From Arthrobacter sp. N199823 (GTDB lineage: Bacteria; Actinomycetota; Actinomycetes; Actinomycetales; Micrococcaceae): a DNA stretch of 64,000 nt. Below the pieces are notes generated by a model. It had not been told where the DNA came from. It saw only the letters and a program-made list of their open reading frames with translations, and did no database searches. Below are positions 20,756-30,466 of the stretch, piece after piece (within the stretch, counting starts at the first letter, position 1; every line of letters begins with the position of its first letter). The position numbers and the translations under genes are program-made. Location of the stretch: positions 809,244-873,243 of the forward strand of contig NZ_PJIN01000001.1 of assembly GCF_002929705.1 (NCBI RefSeq), given 5' to 3'.

Positions 20756-22775
20756 TAGTGAAATTTCGCAGCAGGCTCTGGACCTTTTGGACCGAGCCGT
20801 TGAGTCCATGGGCGGTCAACGCCGCGACGGTCAGCATGAAATGGTCCGCCGCGTGGTTGCCGCTATTGAAAGCGGCGACCACCTGTTGGTTCAGGCTGGC
20901 ACGGGTACCGGAAAGTCCTTGGCGTACCTGATTCCGCTGATTGTCAACTCCCTGACCAGTGATAAGCCGGCCGTGATTGCCACGGCCACGCTGGCCTTGC
21001 AGGCTCAGATTGTTGGCCGTGATGTGCCCCGGCTGTTGGCTGCTCTGAAACCGGTTTTGCCGCGTCCTATTGACGTGGCCTTGGTCAAGGGCCGCAGTAA
21101 CTATGTGTGCCAGCAAAAGCTGGCGGGCGGATTCCCTTCGGAAGACACGGGGGAAGGTGCCCTGTTCACGTTGGGTGAGGACAGCAGCGTGGCGCACCTC
21201 CCGGGCGCCACCTCAGGACCAACATCTCAGTTGGGCAAGGAAGTGGTGCGGCTGCGCGAATGGGCGCAGGAAACCGACACGGGAGACCGCGATGAGCTGG
21301 TTCCTGGCGTCACGGATAAGGCCTGGCGGCAGGTCTCAGTCTCTTCTATGGAGTGCTTGGGTGCACAGAAGTGCCCCATGGCCACCGAATGCTTCTCGGA
21401 GCTGGCCCGCGCCCGCGGAGCTCAAGCCGACATTGTGGTCACCAACCACGCCATGCTGGCCATCAGCGCCTTTGAAGGCATTGCCGTGCTTCCCGAGTAT
21501 GACGTGGTGGTCGTTGATGAAGCTCACGAGCTTCAAGACCGCGTGACGGGTGCAGTTACGGGGCAGCTCTCGGTGCAGATGGTGCAGGCCGCGGCAGCAA
21601 GCACCCGCAAGCACACGGCGGTTTCCGTCGACGCCTTGCACGCCAGTGCTGCGGCGTTGGACTTGGCTCTGGCCGGAATCCCTGAGGGGTTGTTCCCCAA
21701 TGGCCTGAACGAGATGCAGTCTCAGGCGGTGGAGCAACTGCGTGATGCTGTCCGGGCTGCCCTGTCTGACTCCAAACCCGAGGGCAACTCGGCAGCGGAC
21801 GGCGGGCGTTCAATTGCCCGCTCCAGGCTCAACCTAATCTTCGATTTGTGCGAACGATTGATGGTGGCCAATGACGCCCGGGAAGTAGTGTGGGCCTCGC
21901 GTCCGGGCTCGTTTGCACCCGGGAAGGGCTACCAGAAGGCTGACGAAAACGAACCGGCTGTGCTCAACATTGCTCCCCTGAGCGTGGCGATGAAACTGCG
22001 TGAAGGCCTGTTCGCCGATCGAACAGTAGTCCTCACCTCGGCCACACTCGCCATTGGCGAGTCCTTCCAAGCCACTGCCGGCGGGCTGGGCCTTTTGGGT
22101 CCCAGTGCGCCCAAGTGGACAGGAGCAGACGTCGGTTCACCGTTCGACTACCCCAAGCAGGGCATGCTTTATGTTGCCGCCCACCTGCAGAAGCCCGGCT
22201 TCGGGATGTCACCTGAACAGCTGGATGAACTCGAGGCGCTGATTAACGCAGCAGGTGGCGGAACCCTGGCCCTGTTCTCGTCGAGGCGTGCCGCAGAAGA
22301 CGCCGCCGAGAAACTGCGCAAGAAGCTCAAGGTCAAGATCTTGTGCCAGGGTGATTCCTCCATGTCCGGGCTCATCAAGCAGTTCGCCGATGAACCGGAC
22401 ACCTGCCTCTTCGGCACAATGTCGCTTTGGCAGGGAGTGGATGTCCAGGGCGCGTCGTGCCGGCTAGTGGTCATTGACAGGATCCCGTTCCCGCGGCCTG
22501 ACGATCCGCTGGTCACAGCCCGCGCACGTGCCGTTGCGCAAAGTGGAGGCGACGGATTCATCGCCATCTCTGCGACCCATGCAGCTGTCCGGCTGGCCCA
22601 GGGTGTGGGCCGTTTGATCCGTTCCAGCCAAGACCGCGGCGTGGTGGCCGTGCTGGATTCCCGGCTGGCCAACGCCAGCTACGGTGGCTTCTTGCGAGCG
22701 GCCCTGCCACCCTTCTGGTCCACCAAAGACCGGAGCGTTGCCTTGGCCGCCTTGAAGCGCCTCTCCGGCAAGTAG
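20748..22775 (+). CDS. dinG: ATP-dependent DNA helicase DinG family
   Basis: DinG is an XPD-type iron-sulfur superfamily-2 helicase that unwinds DNA and R-loops. The 675-residue product shows Walker A GTGTGKS near residue 51, four candidate cluster cysteines at 121, 203, 209 and 215, the box VVDEAHEL, and motif VI QGVGRLIRSSQDRG. The ATG at 20748 lies inside the end of hflX and gives the family-like start MPDSEISQQALDLLDRAV. No LexA box is seen here, so it is probably expressed from the hflX promoter. Confidence 0.94.
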   Translation: MPDSEISQQALDLLDRAVESMGGQRRDGQHEMVRRVVAAIESGDHLLVQAGTGTGKSLAYLIPLIVNSLTSDKPAVIATATLALQAQIVGRDVPRLLAALKPVLPRPIDVALVKGRSNYVCQQKLAGGFPSEDTGEGALFTLGEDSSVAHLPGATSGPTSQLGKEVVRLREWAQETDTGDRDELVPGVTDKAWRQVSVSSMECLGAQKCPMATECFSELARARGAQADIVVTNHAMLAISAFEGIAVLPEYDVVVVDEAHELQDRVTGAVTGQLSVQMVQAAAASTRKHTAVSVDALHASAAALDLALAGIPEGLFPNGLNEMQSQAVEQLRDAVRAALSDSKPEGNSAADGGRSIARSRLNLIFDLCERLMVANDAREVVWASRPGSFAPGKGYQKADENEPAVLNIAPLSVAMKLREGLFADRTVVLTSATLAIGESFQATAGGLGLLGPSAPKWTGADVGSPFDYPKQGMLYVAAHLQKPGFGMSPEQLDELEALINAAGGGTLALFSSRRAAEDAAEKLRKKLKVKILCQGDSSMSGLIKQFADEPDTCLFGTMSLWQGVDVQGASCRLVVIDRIPFPRPDDPLVTARARAVAQSGGDGFIAISATHAAVRLAQGVGRLIRSSQDRGVVAVLDSRLANASYGGFLRAALPPFWSTKDRSVALAALKRLSGK

Positions 22776-22784
22776 CAGCACGAA

Positions 22785-22826
22785 CTAAAGCACCCCTCCA
22801 GCTCATGAGCTGGAGGGGTGCTTTAG
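22785..22826. terminator. Bidirectional terminator between dinG and lexA
   Basis: A perfect 42-nt palindrome, each half beginning CTAAAGCACCCCTCCAGCTC, is centred between two convergent genes and followed by TGTTTCTT. Its symmetry, with A/T-rich ends, suits termination from both sides. Confidence 0.9.
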
Positions 22827-22887
22827 TGTTTCTTCGGCAGTTGCTCAAAGCGGCAGTTGCTCTAAGCCGAAAGCTGCGGCTAACTGC

Positions 22888-23631
22888 TTAGAGACTACGG
22901 AGTACCGAGACGACCTTGCCCATGATGGTGGCGTGGTCGCCCAGGATGGGTTCATAGCGCGTGTTCTGCGGCAACAGCCACGTGTGCCCGTCACGCTGAC
23001 GGAACGTCTTGACAGTGGCTTCATCCTCGAGCAGGGCAGCCACGATGTCGCCGTTATTGGCTGTGGGCTGCTGGCGGATCACCACCCAATCGCCATCGCA
23101 GATTGCGGCGTCAATCATGGAATCACCTTGCACCTTGAGCATGAAGAGCTCACCGCTACCCACAATCTGGCGCGGCAACGGCATGATGTCATCCACTGAC
23201 TGGTCGGCCAGAATTGGCCCGCCAGCTGCAATGCGTCCCACGAGCGGCACATACGCCGTGTCAGAGGAGCTGCTCAGCTCGGCAAAGTTCAGGCCGTTGG
23301 AACTGCGCAAATTCTTCGGAGCACTGACGCCCTCAATAGAGACGGTACCGGTGTCCAGTACCAACGGGATCAGCACTTCCATGGCCCGGGGTCGCTTGGG
23401 GTCGCGGCGCAGATAGCCGTGGCGTTCGAGTTGGGTCAGCTGGTGCGTGACGCTGGAGAGACTGGCCAAGCCCACGGAATCGCCAATTTCACGCATCGAC
23501 GGCGGGTAGCCCTTGTCGGCGATGCATCGCTGGATGCATTCAAGAATCTTCTTTTGCCGCACCGTCAGGCCCTTCATGCCAGCTCGGCTGGGTGCTTGGG
23601 GAATGCGGTGCGGCGGGTCTGGAAGCGCCAT
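22888..23631 (-). CDS. lexA: SOS repressor LexA
   Basis: LexA represses DNA-damage genes until RecA filaments trigger its self-cleavage. The 247-residue protein has the N-terminal winged helix ([29 protein letters not shown], then [16 protein letters not shown]), the scissile Ala136-Gly137 in RIAAGGP, and the catalytic dyad Ser171 (GDSMID) and Lys208 (ATVKTF). Two LexA boxes lie upstream, one of them shared with the divergent LysM gene, so it is autoregulated. Confidence 0.97.
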   Translation of the reverse strand: MALPDPPHRIPQAPSRAGMKGLTVRQKKILECIQRCIADKGYPPSMREIGDSVGLASLSSVTHQLTQLERHGYLRRDPKRPRAMEVLIPLVLDTGTVSIEGVSAPKNLRSSNGLNFAELSSSSDTAYVPLVGRIAAGGPILADQSVDDIMPLPRQIVGSGELFMLKVQGDSMIDAAICDGDWVVIRQQPTANNGDIVAALLEDEATVKTFRQRDGHTWLLPQNTRYEPILGDHATIMGKVVSVLRSL

Positions 23632-23742
23632 GGTTCCGTCGTTCCTTTCGTGGCTGCCCTGAACAATGTCAGTGCCTGCTGGTGGACTGCATCAAGCGGC
23701 CAATCCTTAGTTCCTCAAGTTTAAGCCACTAAGAGGTGAATT

Positions 23743-23758
23743 TCAAACATTTGTTCTA
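23743..23758. promoter_or_regulatory. LexA box 1 upstream of lexA
   Basis: TCAAACATTTGTTCTA fits the actinobacterial LexA pattern (GAAC-N4-GTTC type) with one weaker half-site. It lies 112 bp before the lexA start, in the divergent interval shared with the LysM gene. Confidence 0.65.
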
Positions 23759-23810
23759 TTTGCTCTTGGCAAGCATCGTCAATAGATGCTAAAACTGTAC
23801 TAGAACAAAT

Positions 23811-23826
23811 TAGAACATACGTTCTA
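23811..23826. promoter_or_regulatory. LexA box 2 between lexA and the LysM gene
   Basis: TAGAACATACGTTCTA is an inverted repeat with perfect 6-bp arms around a 4-bp spacer. An additional half-site TAGAAC lies at 23801-23806. The box is 85 bp before the LysM start and 180 bp before lexA, suitable for joint SOS control of both genes. Confidence 0.82.
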
Positions 23827-23910
23827 TCGAAGATGTTGAGTGTGGAATTTTGATCCGATGGGTGCAGGTGGCCACGGGGTTCGGAATCCACTGTGAAAGG
23901 ACCAGAAGTC

Positions 23911-24375
23911 ATGAATGCAATGCTTGTATCCCACGCATCCTTTGGCGCGTCCACGGGCGCCACCATGTCCCCTTCCAAAGGCGGTGTGGCTTCGGCCGCA
24001 GCACTCGCGAGCAGGAAGGCTTCCGCCGGCAACTCGGCTGGAGCGGGGCTCGCACTGACCCGCAGGGGCCGCTTGCTGTTCTTGGGAATCCCCGCCATCA
24101 TCGCTGCGGCGCTGGTGCTGTTCCTAGCGCTAGCCGTCCTGACGGGCTCCCTGGCCAGCCCAGCTCACGCCTCCGCCGAGCAGCGGACAGTGAGTATGGC
24201 TGACTATGCAGTGGCCGTGACAGTCCTGCAAGGCGACAGCTTGTGGAGCATCGCTGCTGCCGCAGACTCCACCCGAGATGTTCGCCACGTTGTCAGAGAG
24301 ATCATTGCGCTGAACGATCTGGGCACAGGCGTTCTGCAGGCCGGCCAGCGGCTCTACGTGCCCATCCCGAAGTAG
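23911..24375 (+). CDS. LysM-domain membrane protein, probable SOS cell-division inhibitor
   Basis: The 154-residue product has a hydrophilic N-terminal segment, one membrane helix (LLFLGIPAIIAAALVLFLALAVL), and an extracytoplasmic LysM domain (VLQGDSLWSIAAAADSTRDVRHVVREIIALNDLGTGVLQAGQRLYVPIPK). Its layout and divergent position next to lexA match YneA of Bacillus and Rv2719c of Mycobacterium, which are SOS-induced and halt division. A LexA box precedes it. The ATG at 23911 follows AAAGGA by 9 nt; an in-frame GTG 18 bp upstream is less well placed. Confidence 0.85.
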   Translation: MNAMLVSHASFGASTGATMSPSKGGVASAAALASRKASAGNSAGAGLALTRRGRLLFLGIPAIIAAALVLFLALAVLTGSLASPAHASAEQRTVSMADYAVAVTVLQGDSLWSIAAAADSTRDVRHVVREIIALNDLGTGVLQAGQRLYVPIPK

Positions 24376-24464
24376 CACCCGAAGCAGCTTGCGCGTAGCG
24401 GATGCGTGTCCGCATTGTGTCACCGTTTCCAACTTTGACCCGGCCAGCAAATATGCTGGAGGGT

Positions 24465-25562
24465 ATGGACCAGTTTGAACGCTTAAGTCAGTTACCGCTT
24501 CGTGACGACTTGCGGGGCCAGCACCCCTATGGGGCGCCCCAGCTTGATGTTCCGATCCTGCTGAATGTCAATGAAAATACCTTCGGAGTTCCTACCGACG
24601 CCAAGGAAGCAATCCTGGCAGCCGTGGCCGACCAGCTTGACGGCCTCAATCGCTACCCTGACAGGGAATTCACCGTCCTGCGCCAAGAACTGGCCGCATA
24701 TCTGGGTCATGGCCTGACGGAAGAAAATCTGTGGGCCGCCAATGGATCCAATGAAGTGCTCCAACAGCTGCTGCAGGCGTTTGGTGGACCCGGCCGCACC
24801 GTCATGGGTTTCCCTCCCACCTACTCCATGTACCCACTGCTCGCTAGCGGCACCGGAACTGGATACATCGCAGGAACCCGGGCGCCTGACTACAGCCTTT
24901 CTGCGGAATCTGCAGCCGAACAGGTCCGCCAGCAGGCCCCGGATATCGTCTTCTTGTGCTCGCCCAACAACCCCACGGGCACCGCACTGGGCTTGGACGT
25001 TGTAGAAGCCGTTTATGCTGCCGGTGAGGCATCTCAAACCATCGTCATTGTTGACGAGGCCTACGCAGAATTCGCTCACACCGGAACCAATAGTGCCCTG
25101 AGTCTGCTTGCAGGCCGACCTCGTCTGGTTATTTCACGCACCATGAGCAAGGCCTTTGCCTTGGCCGGTGCGCGGCTTGGCTATATGGCTGCCGCGCCGG
25201 AAGTGACCGACGCCCTGCGCCTGGTTCGCCTGCCCTACCACCTCTCCGCCATCACCCAGGCAACGGCCGTTGCTGCGTTGCGAAACTCCGTCTCGCTGCT
25301 GGCCAATGTGGAGCAGATCAAGGTCCAACGCGACCGGATCGTCAATGAGCTGACGGAGCTGGGATTCACCCCGGCCCCGTCTGATTCAAACTTTGTGTTC
25401 TTTGGTGGCGTAGAAAACCCGCACGCGCTGTGGGAGGCCTTGTTAGCTGACGGAGTGCTCATCCGCGACGTAGGCATTCCCGGGCACCTGCGCGTTACCG
25501 CCGGAACCGAAGTGGAGACCACGGCATTCCTTAATGGACTGCGCGCGTTCCTCGCCGCCTAA
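24465..25562 (+). CDS. hisC: Histidinol-phosphate aminotransferase HisC
   Basis: HisC is a PLP aminotransferase that converts imidazole-acetol phosphate to histidinol phosphate. The 365-residue product shows YGAPQLDVPILLNVNEN near the start, CSPNNPTGTAL, VDEAYAEFA, and the PLP lysine in SRTMSKAFALAGARLGY. ATG 24465 gives the family-like N-terminus; GGAGG lies very close to it, and ATG 24453 is an alternative. It is followed by a strong hairpin and then hisB, so hisC is probably a separate transcription unit. Confidence 0.94.
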   Translation: MDQFERLSQLPLRDDLRGQHPYGAPQLDVPILLNVNENTFGVPTDAKEAILAAVADQLDGLNRYPDREFTVLRQELAAYLGHGLTEENLWAANGSNEVLQQLLQAFGGPGRTVMGFPPTYSMYPLLASGTGTGYIAGTRAPDYSLSAESAAEQVRQQAPDIVFLCSPNNPTGTALGLDVVEAVYAAGEASQTIVIVDEAYAEFAHTGTNSALSLLAGRPRLVISRTMSKAFALAGARLGYMAAAPEVTDALRLVRLPYHLSAITQATAVAALRNSVSLLANVEQIKVQRDRIVNELTELGFTPAPSDSNFVFFGGVENPHALWEALLADGVLIRDVGIPGHLRVTAGTEVETTAFLNGLRAFLAA

Positions 25563-25573
25563 CATTGCGCCCG

Positions 25574-25600
25574 CGGGCCGCTCACACTCTGAGCGGCCCG
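25574..25600 (+). terminator. Hairpin terminator after hisC
   Basis: CGGGCCGCTCA (25574-25584) pairs perfectly with TGAGCGGCCCG (25590-25600) around a 5-nt loop, 11 bp after the hisC stop. There is no T run, as is common for actinobacterial hairpins. The remaining 237 bp to hisB presumably holds the hisB promoter; I see no further structure there. Confidence 0.7.
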
Positions 25601-25837
25601 CCTGAGGCCACCCACCACGAGGCTTTGTTGGCTAGTCCTCTCAGCCGTTGGAAGTCTGGCCGCCACAGGAGGAGCCGCCGTCGAACCTCAGATAAAAAGT
25701 TCGCCGGCAGGGGACTGGTTGGGCATAAGCCTCGCTTCCCTCCTAAACTGGTATTACTACACACGATACGTTCGCGCGTCCTTCCCTGCCCGGTCACTGC
25801 CGGCTGAGAGGGCGCACCCCAACAAAGGACTGCCGCA

Positions 25838-26464
25838 ATGACTGAGAACAGCTCGAATCCCGGCCAGGGACGCACCGCCCGTCTGGAGCGTGCCACGAGC
25901 GAGTCCAGCGTCATGGTGGAGATCAATCTCGACGGTACAGGTGTGTCGAACATCGACACCTCCGTCCCTTTTTACGACCACATGCTCACGGCGCTGTCCA
26001 AGCACTCCTTGATCGACATGACTATCAAAGCCACTGGCGATACCCACATCGATGCGCACCACACGGTGGAAGATGTTGCTATTTCCCTGGGTGAAGTCCT
26101 CAAGGAAGCCCTGGGCAACAAGGCCGGGATCCGCCGCTTCGGCGAAGCCACCGTCCCGCTGGATGAAGCTCTGGCCAACGCCGTGGTTGATCTCTCCGGC
26201 CGCCCGTACCTGGTGCACGGCGGCGAGCCGGCCGGTCAGGAATATCACTTGATCGGTGGTCACTTCACCGGATCGCTCACCCGCCACGTATTTGAAGCCA
26301 TCACCTTGCATGCGCAGATCTGCCTGCACATGACAGTCATTGCTGGCCGGGATCCCCACCACATCGTTGAGGCGCAGTTCAAGGCTTTTGCCCGCGCACT
26401 GCGCTCGGCCGTTGAAGCCGATCCCCGTGTCACCGGCATTCCTTCCACGAAGGGCCTTTTGTGA
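25838..26464 (+). CDS. hisB: Imidazoleglycerol-phosphate dehydratase HisB
   Basis: HisB dehydrates imidazoleglycerol phosphate to imidazole-acetol phosphate using a di-manganese centre. The metal-binding motifs [11 protein letters not shown] (about 71-81) and [18 protein letters not shown] (about 171-188) are both intact. The 208-residue length equals the monofunctional enzyme. hisH overlaps its end by 4 bp, so the two are translationally coupled. Confidence 0.97.
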   Translation: MTENSSNPGQGRTARLERATSESSVMVEINLDGTGVSNIDTSVPFYDHMLTALSKHSLIDMTIKATGDTHIDAHHTVEDVAISLGEVLKEALGNKAGIRRFGEATVPLDEALANAVVDLSGRPYLVHGGEPAGQEYHLIGGHFTGSLTRHVFEAITLHAQICLHMTVIAGRDPHHIVEAQFKAFARALRSAVEADPRVTGIPSTKGLL

Positions 26465-27156
26465 GCTCCGAAGCGACAGAGACAGCCATGACAGAGGCAA
26501 GCATCTTTGACAAGCCCACCGTCACGGTACTGGACTACGGCTCCGGCAATGTCCGCTCCGCCGTCCGTGCGCTAGAGCGGGCCGGTGCCGTGGTGACACT
26601 GAGCGCCAATCCGGAGGACGTTCTGAACGCTGACGGTTTGGTGGTGCCTGGTGTTGGTGCCTTCGCCTCCGTCATGGACGAGCTCAAGGCCGTCGATGCG
26701 CTGCGGATGATCGGCCGTCGTGTTGCTGGTGGCCGTGCTGTTCTGGGTATCTGCGTGGGTATGCAGATCCTCTTCGACGCCGGAGTGGAACACGGTACCC
26801 ACCGCGAAGGCATGGGGGAGTGGCCCGGGACTGTGGAGCTATTGCCAGCCACTGTGGTCCCGCACATGGGTTGGAACACTGTCACCGCAGCGGAGGGCTC
26901 CATGCTCTTTGACGGCGTGGAATCCGAACGGTTCTACTTTGTGCACTCCTATGGCGTCCAGAAGTGGGACTTTGAAGTGCTGCAGCCCAAAATGCGCCCA
27001 CCCATGGTGACCTGGTCCGAGCACGGTGCACCGTTCATTGCGGCCGTGGAAAACGGCCCCTTGTGCGCCACGCAGTTCCATCCGGAAAAGTCCGGTGACG
27101 CCGGGGCGCGCATGCTGCGTAACTGGGTCAAGTCCCTGACCAAGGCGGCTAGCTGA
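26461..27156 (+). CDS. hisH: Imidazole glycerol phosphate synthase glutaminase subunit HisH
   Basis: HisH hydrolyses glutamine and channels ammonia to HisF. The class I amidotransferase triad is visible: nucleophile in [12 protein letters not shown], and His/Glu in [20 protein letters not shown] near the start is typical. GTG 26461 overlaps the hisB stop and has AAGGG 6 nt upstream; an ATG at 26488 is possible. hisF is not adjacent. The stop codon overlaps the start of a small membrane-protein gene (TGATG). Confidence 0.95.
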   Translation: MSSEATETAMTEASIFDKPTVTVLDYGSGNVRSAVRALERAGAVVTLSANPEDVLNADGLVVPGVGAFASVMDELKAVDALRMIGRRVAGGRAVLGICVGMQILFDAGVEHGTHREGMGEWPGTVELLPATVVPHMGWNTVTAAEGSMLFDGVESERFYFVHSYGVQKWDFEVLQPKMRPPMVTWSEHGAPFIAAVENGPLCATQFHPEKSGDAGARMLRNWVKSLTKAAS

Positions 27157-27305
27157 TGTATTCGCTGTTACTGATGGCACTGGCTGGCCTGCTGATCGGT
27201 GGATGCTACACCTTCTACCAGCAGAAAGCTGCCCGATGGATCCCCATCTGCTTTGCCGTACTGGCCGCCATGTCACTCGTGGCTGCCTACATGCTCACGC
27301 TCTAG
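27156..27305 (+). CDS. Small two-helix membrane protein coupled to hisH
   Basis: An unlisted 49-codon gene starts at ATG 27156, sharing one base with the hisH stop (TGATG). It encodes [16 protein letters not shown], a short polar loop (FYQQKAARW), then IPICFAVLAAMSLVAAYM, ending LTL at TAG 27303-27305. The two hydrophobic stretches with a basic loop are a convincing membrane hairpin, and the junction suggests translational coupling. The function is unknown; it is a small integral membrane protein within the his cluster, before priA. Confidence 0.72.
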   Translation: MYSLLLMALAGLLIGGCYTFYQQKAARWIPICFAVLAAMSLVAAYMLTL

Positions 27306-27434
27306 GGCCGCACTTTTCCGCGGTTACGCTTTGCTAGTTTCACGCTCTTCAAGTTTCACGCAGTATCCCGCGGCCATGCCGCGGACTCTCGTCCCGTAGT
27401 TTCCACCCGCAGTACACATACCGTTGAGGACCCC

Positions 27435-28169
27435 ATGACCACCCCCATTTTGGAATTGCTGCCCGCTGTCGACGTTGTGGACGGCCAGGCCGTGCGCTTG
27501 GTTCAGGGCGAGGCTGGCTCAGAAACCAGTTATGGCTCCCCGCTTGAGGCCGCCATGAAGTGGCAGAACGACGGCGCCGAGTGGGTTCACTTGGTGGACC
27601 TGGACGCAGCCTTTGGCCGCGGTTCCAACGTGCACCTGCTGAGCGAAATGGTGCAGGCCTTGGACATCAAGGTTGAGCTCTCCGGTGGTCTGCGCGATGA
27701 CGCAACGTTGGAAGCCGCCTTTGAACTGGGTGTAGGCCGCGTCAACCTTGGAACGGCTGCTTTGGAGAACCCGGAGTGGACCGCGAAGGTGATTGACCGC
27801 TTTGGTGACAAGATCGCCGTCGGACTTGATGTTCGCGGTAGCACCTTGGCTGGCCGTGGCTGGACCAAGGAAGGCGGGGACATTTGGGAAGTCCTGGCTC
27901 GCTTGGAAGATGCCGGCTGCGCCCGGTACGTGGTCACCGACGTCACCAAGGACGGCACCTTGCGCGGGCCCAACGTGGAACTGCTGCGTGAAATGTGCAC
28001 CCGCACCTCCAAGCCCGTGGTGGCCTCCGGCGGAATTTCCAGCCTCGAGGACCTGCGGGTGCTGCGCGAATTAGTAGGCGAAGGCGTTGAAGGTGCCATT
28101 GTTGGCAAGGCACTGTACTCCGGCGCGTTCACGCTCCCGCAGGCCCTTGACGTTGCAGGCCGCCGCTAA
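27435..28169 (+). CDS. priA: Bifunctional phosphoribosyl isomerase PriA (HisA/TrpF)
   Basis: PriA isomerises both ProFAR (histidine) and phosphoribosylanthranilate (tryptophan), replacing separate HisA and TrpF in actinobacteria. The 244-residue TIM barrel begins [23 protein letters not shown] with catalytic Asp13. The second acid is Asp169 in [15 protein letters not shown]. The sequences [10 protein letters not shown] and [11 protein letters not shown] hold the phosphate. The PriA-type RGWTKEGGD loop supports dual activity. sseB follows after 3 bp. Confidence 0.95.
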   Translation: MTTPILELLPAVDVVDGQAVRLVQGEAGSETSYGSPLEAAMKWQNDGAEWVHLVDLDAAFGRGSNVHLLSEMVQALDIKVELSGGLRDDATLEAAFELGVGRVNLGTAALENPEWTAKVIDRFGDKIAVGLDVRGSTLAGRGWTKEGGDIWEVLARLEDAGCARYVVTDVTKDGTLRGPNVELLREMCTRTSKPVVASGGISSLEDLRVLRELVGEGVEGAIVGKALYSGAFTLPQALDVAGRR

Positions 28170-28172
28170 ATT

Positions 28173-29060
28173 ATGACTGAGATGCCCAAGAAGGCGCTGC
28201 CCGGACACATTGCCGCCGCACTAGCTGGTGCTGGTGGTAGCACCGATTCTGCCGGGCAGCCCTGGGCCGGCCGGGACCTTCCCACGCAGGAAAAGTACCA
28301 CAACTTTGACACCGACGACGGCGCTACGGACGCAGGATTTGCCGCAGCCCTCCAGGCACTTGCCGCGGGTGACGGCAGCGAAGCGCAGGTAGTTGCCTCA
28401 CTGGCTACCGCCCGGGTGTTCATCCCGATTGTCGCTCAACTGGCCGAGCAGACAGTGGGCGAGAACGGCCTGGTCTCGGACAAAGAATCAGATATGGCCC
28501 TGGTGACGCTCAATGGTCCCGATGGACGGCGTGCGCTGCCGGTCTTTACTAATGCAGCCGCACTCACCCGCTGGCATCCCGAGGCACGGCCTGTGGCAGT
28601 TTACGCAGCTCGTGCAGCCTTGTCAGCGGTGGCTGAGGACGCTGCGATGCTGGTGTTAGATCCAGGTTCCGACCGTCCTTTTGTCGTCCGCCGCCCCGCC
28701 ATGTGGGCTCTGGCGCAGCAGCAACAGTGGCAACCCAGCTATGGGGATGAGGCGGTTGACAGAGTTCTCCGCGACTCCGTGTCGGCGGCAGGTAACACAG
28801 CCGTGACCGACATTTCCGCCAGTGCCGGGCAGGGCATAGAATCCCTCTGGGGCACTAAGGGCGAACCATCTGAACGGGTGTCAGGTGGGGGAACCGGACC
28901 GGAACTGTGCGTCACCCTTACGTTGCTGCCCGGGCTCGATCAGCTTGAAGTGAATGAGCTTTTGAACCGGCTGCAAGAATATTGGGCCAGCAACGAATAT
29001 TTTGCTGCGGCAGTTGATTCGATCCAGATTCGTTTGCAGCTCCAGCACCCTCAGAACTGA
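28173..29060 (+). CDS. SseB-family protein
   Basis: The 295-residue protein resembles the SseB N-terminal domain family common downstream of priA in Arthrobacter relatives. The domain body runs from AGFAAALQALAAGDGSEAQVVASLATARVFIPIVAQ through GRRALPVFTNAAALTRWHPEARPVAVYAARAALSA. No catalytic motif, signal peptide or membrane helix is visible, so it is probably cytoplasmic. The biochemical role is unknown. Confidence 0.8.
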   Translation: MTEMPKKALPGHIAAALAGAGGSTDSAGQPWAGRDLPTQEKYHNFDTDDGATDAGFAAALQALAAGDGSEAQVVASLATARVFIPIVAQLAEQTVGENGLVSDKESDMALVTLNGPDGRRALPVFTNAAALTRWHPEARPVAVYAARAALSAVAEDAAMLVLDPGSDRPFVVRRPAMWALAQQQQWQPSYGDEAVDRVLRDSVSAAGNTAVTDISASAGQGIESLWGTKGEPSERVSGGGTGPELCVTLTLLPGLDQLEVNELLNRLQEYWASNEYFAAAVDSIQIRLQLQHPQN

Positions 29061-29119
29061 ACCACACAGAAGCAGCGTCACGCTCTCTTGTGATGGATAC
29101 CAAGAGAGAAGTCATCAAC

Positions 29120-30445
29120 GTGAATTTTGCTGCATACCGTGAAATTCTCGCGGTTGGATCCGTCCGCCGGCTCCTGATCGTGGCCATGCTGGCCCGCGTT
29201 CCGCACGCAGCAGCAGGCGTCCTGCTGACGCTGCACGTGGTCAAGTCCATGGAACTCGACTACGCTGCAGCGGGATTGATCGCGGCGTCAGTCACCATCG
29301 GTATTGCGATCGGGGCGCCGTGGCGCGGACGTATGGTGGACCGCTACGGCTTGCGCCGAGCCTTAATCCCCTCGGTAATTGCCGAGGTCACGGTCTGGGG
29401 GACAGCGCCATTTTTGAACTTTCAGCTGCTCCTCGTGGCGGCGTTCATCGGCGGCCTTTTTGCCGTCCCCATCTTCTCCGTGGTTCGCCAGGCACTGGGT
29501 GTCATGGTGCCACCGGAACAACGCCGAACTGCCTACGCGCTGGATTCCATGGGTGGGGAACTGACGTTCATGATCGGCCCGGCAGCCGGTGTCCTGTTGG
29601 CCACCAACAACACTGTGCTCGGTCTGGTTGTCATTGGTGTGAGCGCGTCGCTGGCCGGCCTCTTCCTCATGTGGTTCAACCCGCCCACTCGAACTGGCCA
29701 CAAGGGATCCTATGTTGCCGTAGGTGACGCGGTCACCGAACTGCCCGATCCGGTAGAAGACCAACAAGCCCCCGACCTAACGGGGAAGAACGTCATGGCC
29801 CGCTGGTGGGAGAACACTCATCACAACCTGCGTTGGGTCAATATTGCAGTCCTAGCCATTCTGGCTACGTCGCTGGGTGCCGGTCTGGTGCTGACAGGCG
29901 TCAACGTTGGCATGGTCGCGTTGATGAACTTCAATGACAGCACGGCCGATCTCGGAATTGTGTTCCTCTTTTGGTGCGGCGCCTCAATTGTGGGCGGCAT
30001 TGTCTACGGCGCACTGAAGCAGTCCGTTAACCCGTTGTGGCTACTGGGTGCCATGGCCGTCTTGATTATTCCCATGGGATTCGCCACCAACGCCTGGACA
30101 CTTGGATTGCTGTCCATTCTGCCTGGCCTGCTCTGCGCGCCAGTGTTGACATCAAGTGCTGAGCATATTGCTGATCTAGTGAGCGAAAAGCGTCGTGGCG
30201 AGGCCATGGGCTGGTACGGATCCTCCATGACTATTGGCAATGCCATGGGTGCACCGTTCGCCGGCGTCATGATTGACCGCATCGGTCCCTGGGCCGGCTT
30301 CGTCATTGTGGGCGCCATCTGTGCGGTTCTGGCAATTATCGGACTGATCGCCATGGCTGCCTGGCGACGAGGAAAATCAGCCGTAGTGAAATCACAGCAA
30401 CCAGATGATTCTGATGACCTTTTGGGTGAGCCGGACCTGGTGTAA
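29120..30445 (+). CDS. Major facilitator superfamily transporter
   Basis: About 441 residues with 12 hydrophobic segments, the MFS motif GRMVDRYGLRRAL between helices 2 and 3, and a long cytoplasmic central loop containing VTELPDPVEDQQAPDLTGKN. The C-terminus is charged. Substrate unknown; a proton-driven efflux role is the default guess. GTG 29120 gives the compact start MNFAAYREILAVG; GTG 29090 and ATG 29093 are alternatives adding ten residues. It stands alone, 3' to sseB. Confidence 0.88.
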   Translation: MNFAAYREILAVGSVRRLLIVAMLARVPHAAAGVLLTLHVVKSMELDYAAAGLIAASVTIGIAIGAPWRGRMVDRYGLRRALIPSVIAEVTVWGTAPFLNFQLLLVAAFIGGLFAVPIFSVVRQALGVMVPPEQRRTAYALDSMGGELTFMIGPAAGVLLATNNTVLGLVVIGVSASLAGLFLMWFNPPTRTGHKGSYVAVGDAVTELPDPVEDQQAPDLTGKNVMARWWENTHHNLRWVNIAVLAILATSLGAGLVLTGVNVGMVALMNFNDSTADLGIVFLFWCGASIVGGIVYGALKQSVNPLWLLGAMAVLIIPMGFATNAWTLGLLSILPGLLCAPVLTSSAEHIADLVSEKRRGEAMGWYGSSMTIGNAMGAPFAGVMIDRIGPWAGFVIVGAICAVLAIIGLIAMAAWRRGKSAVVKSQQPDDSDDLLGEPDLV

Positions 30446-30466
30446 CGGCCCTTTAAACACCTCGAG

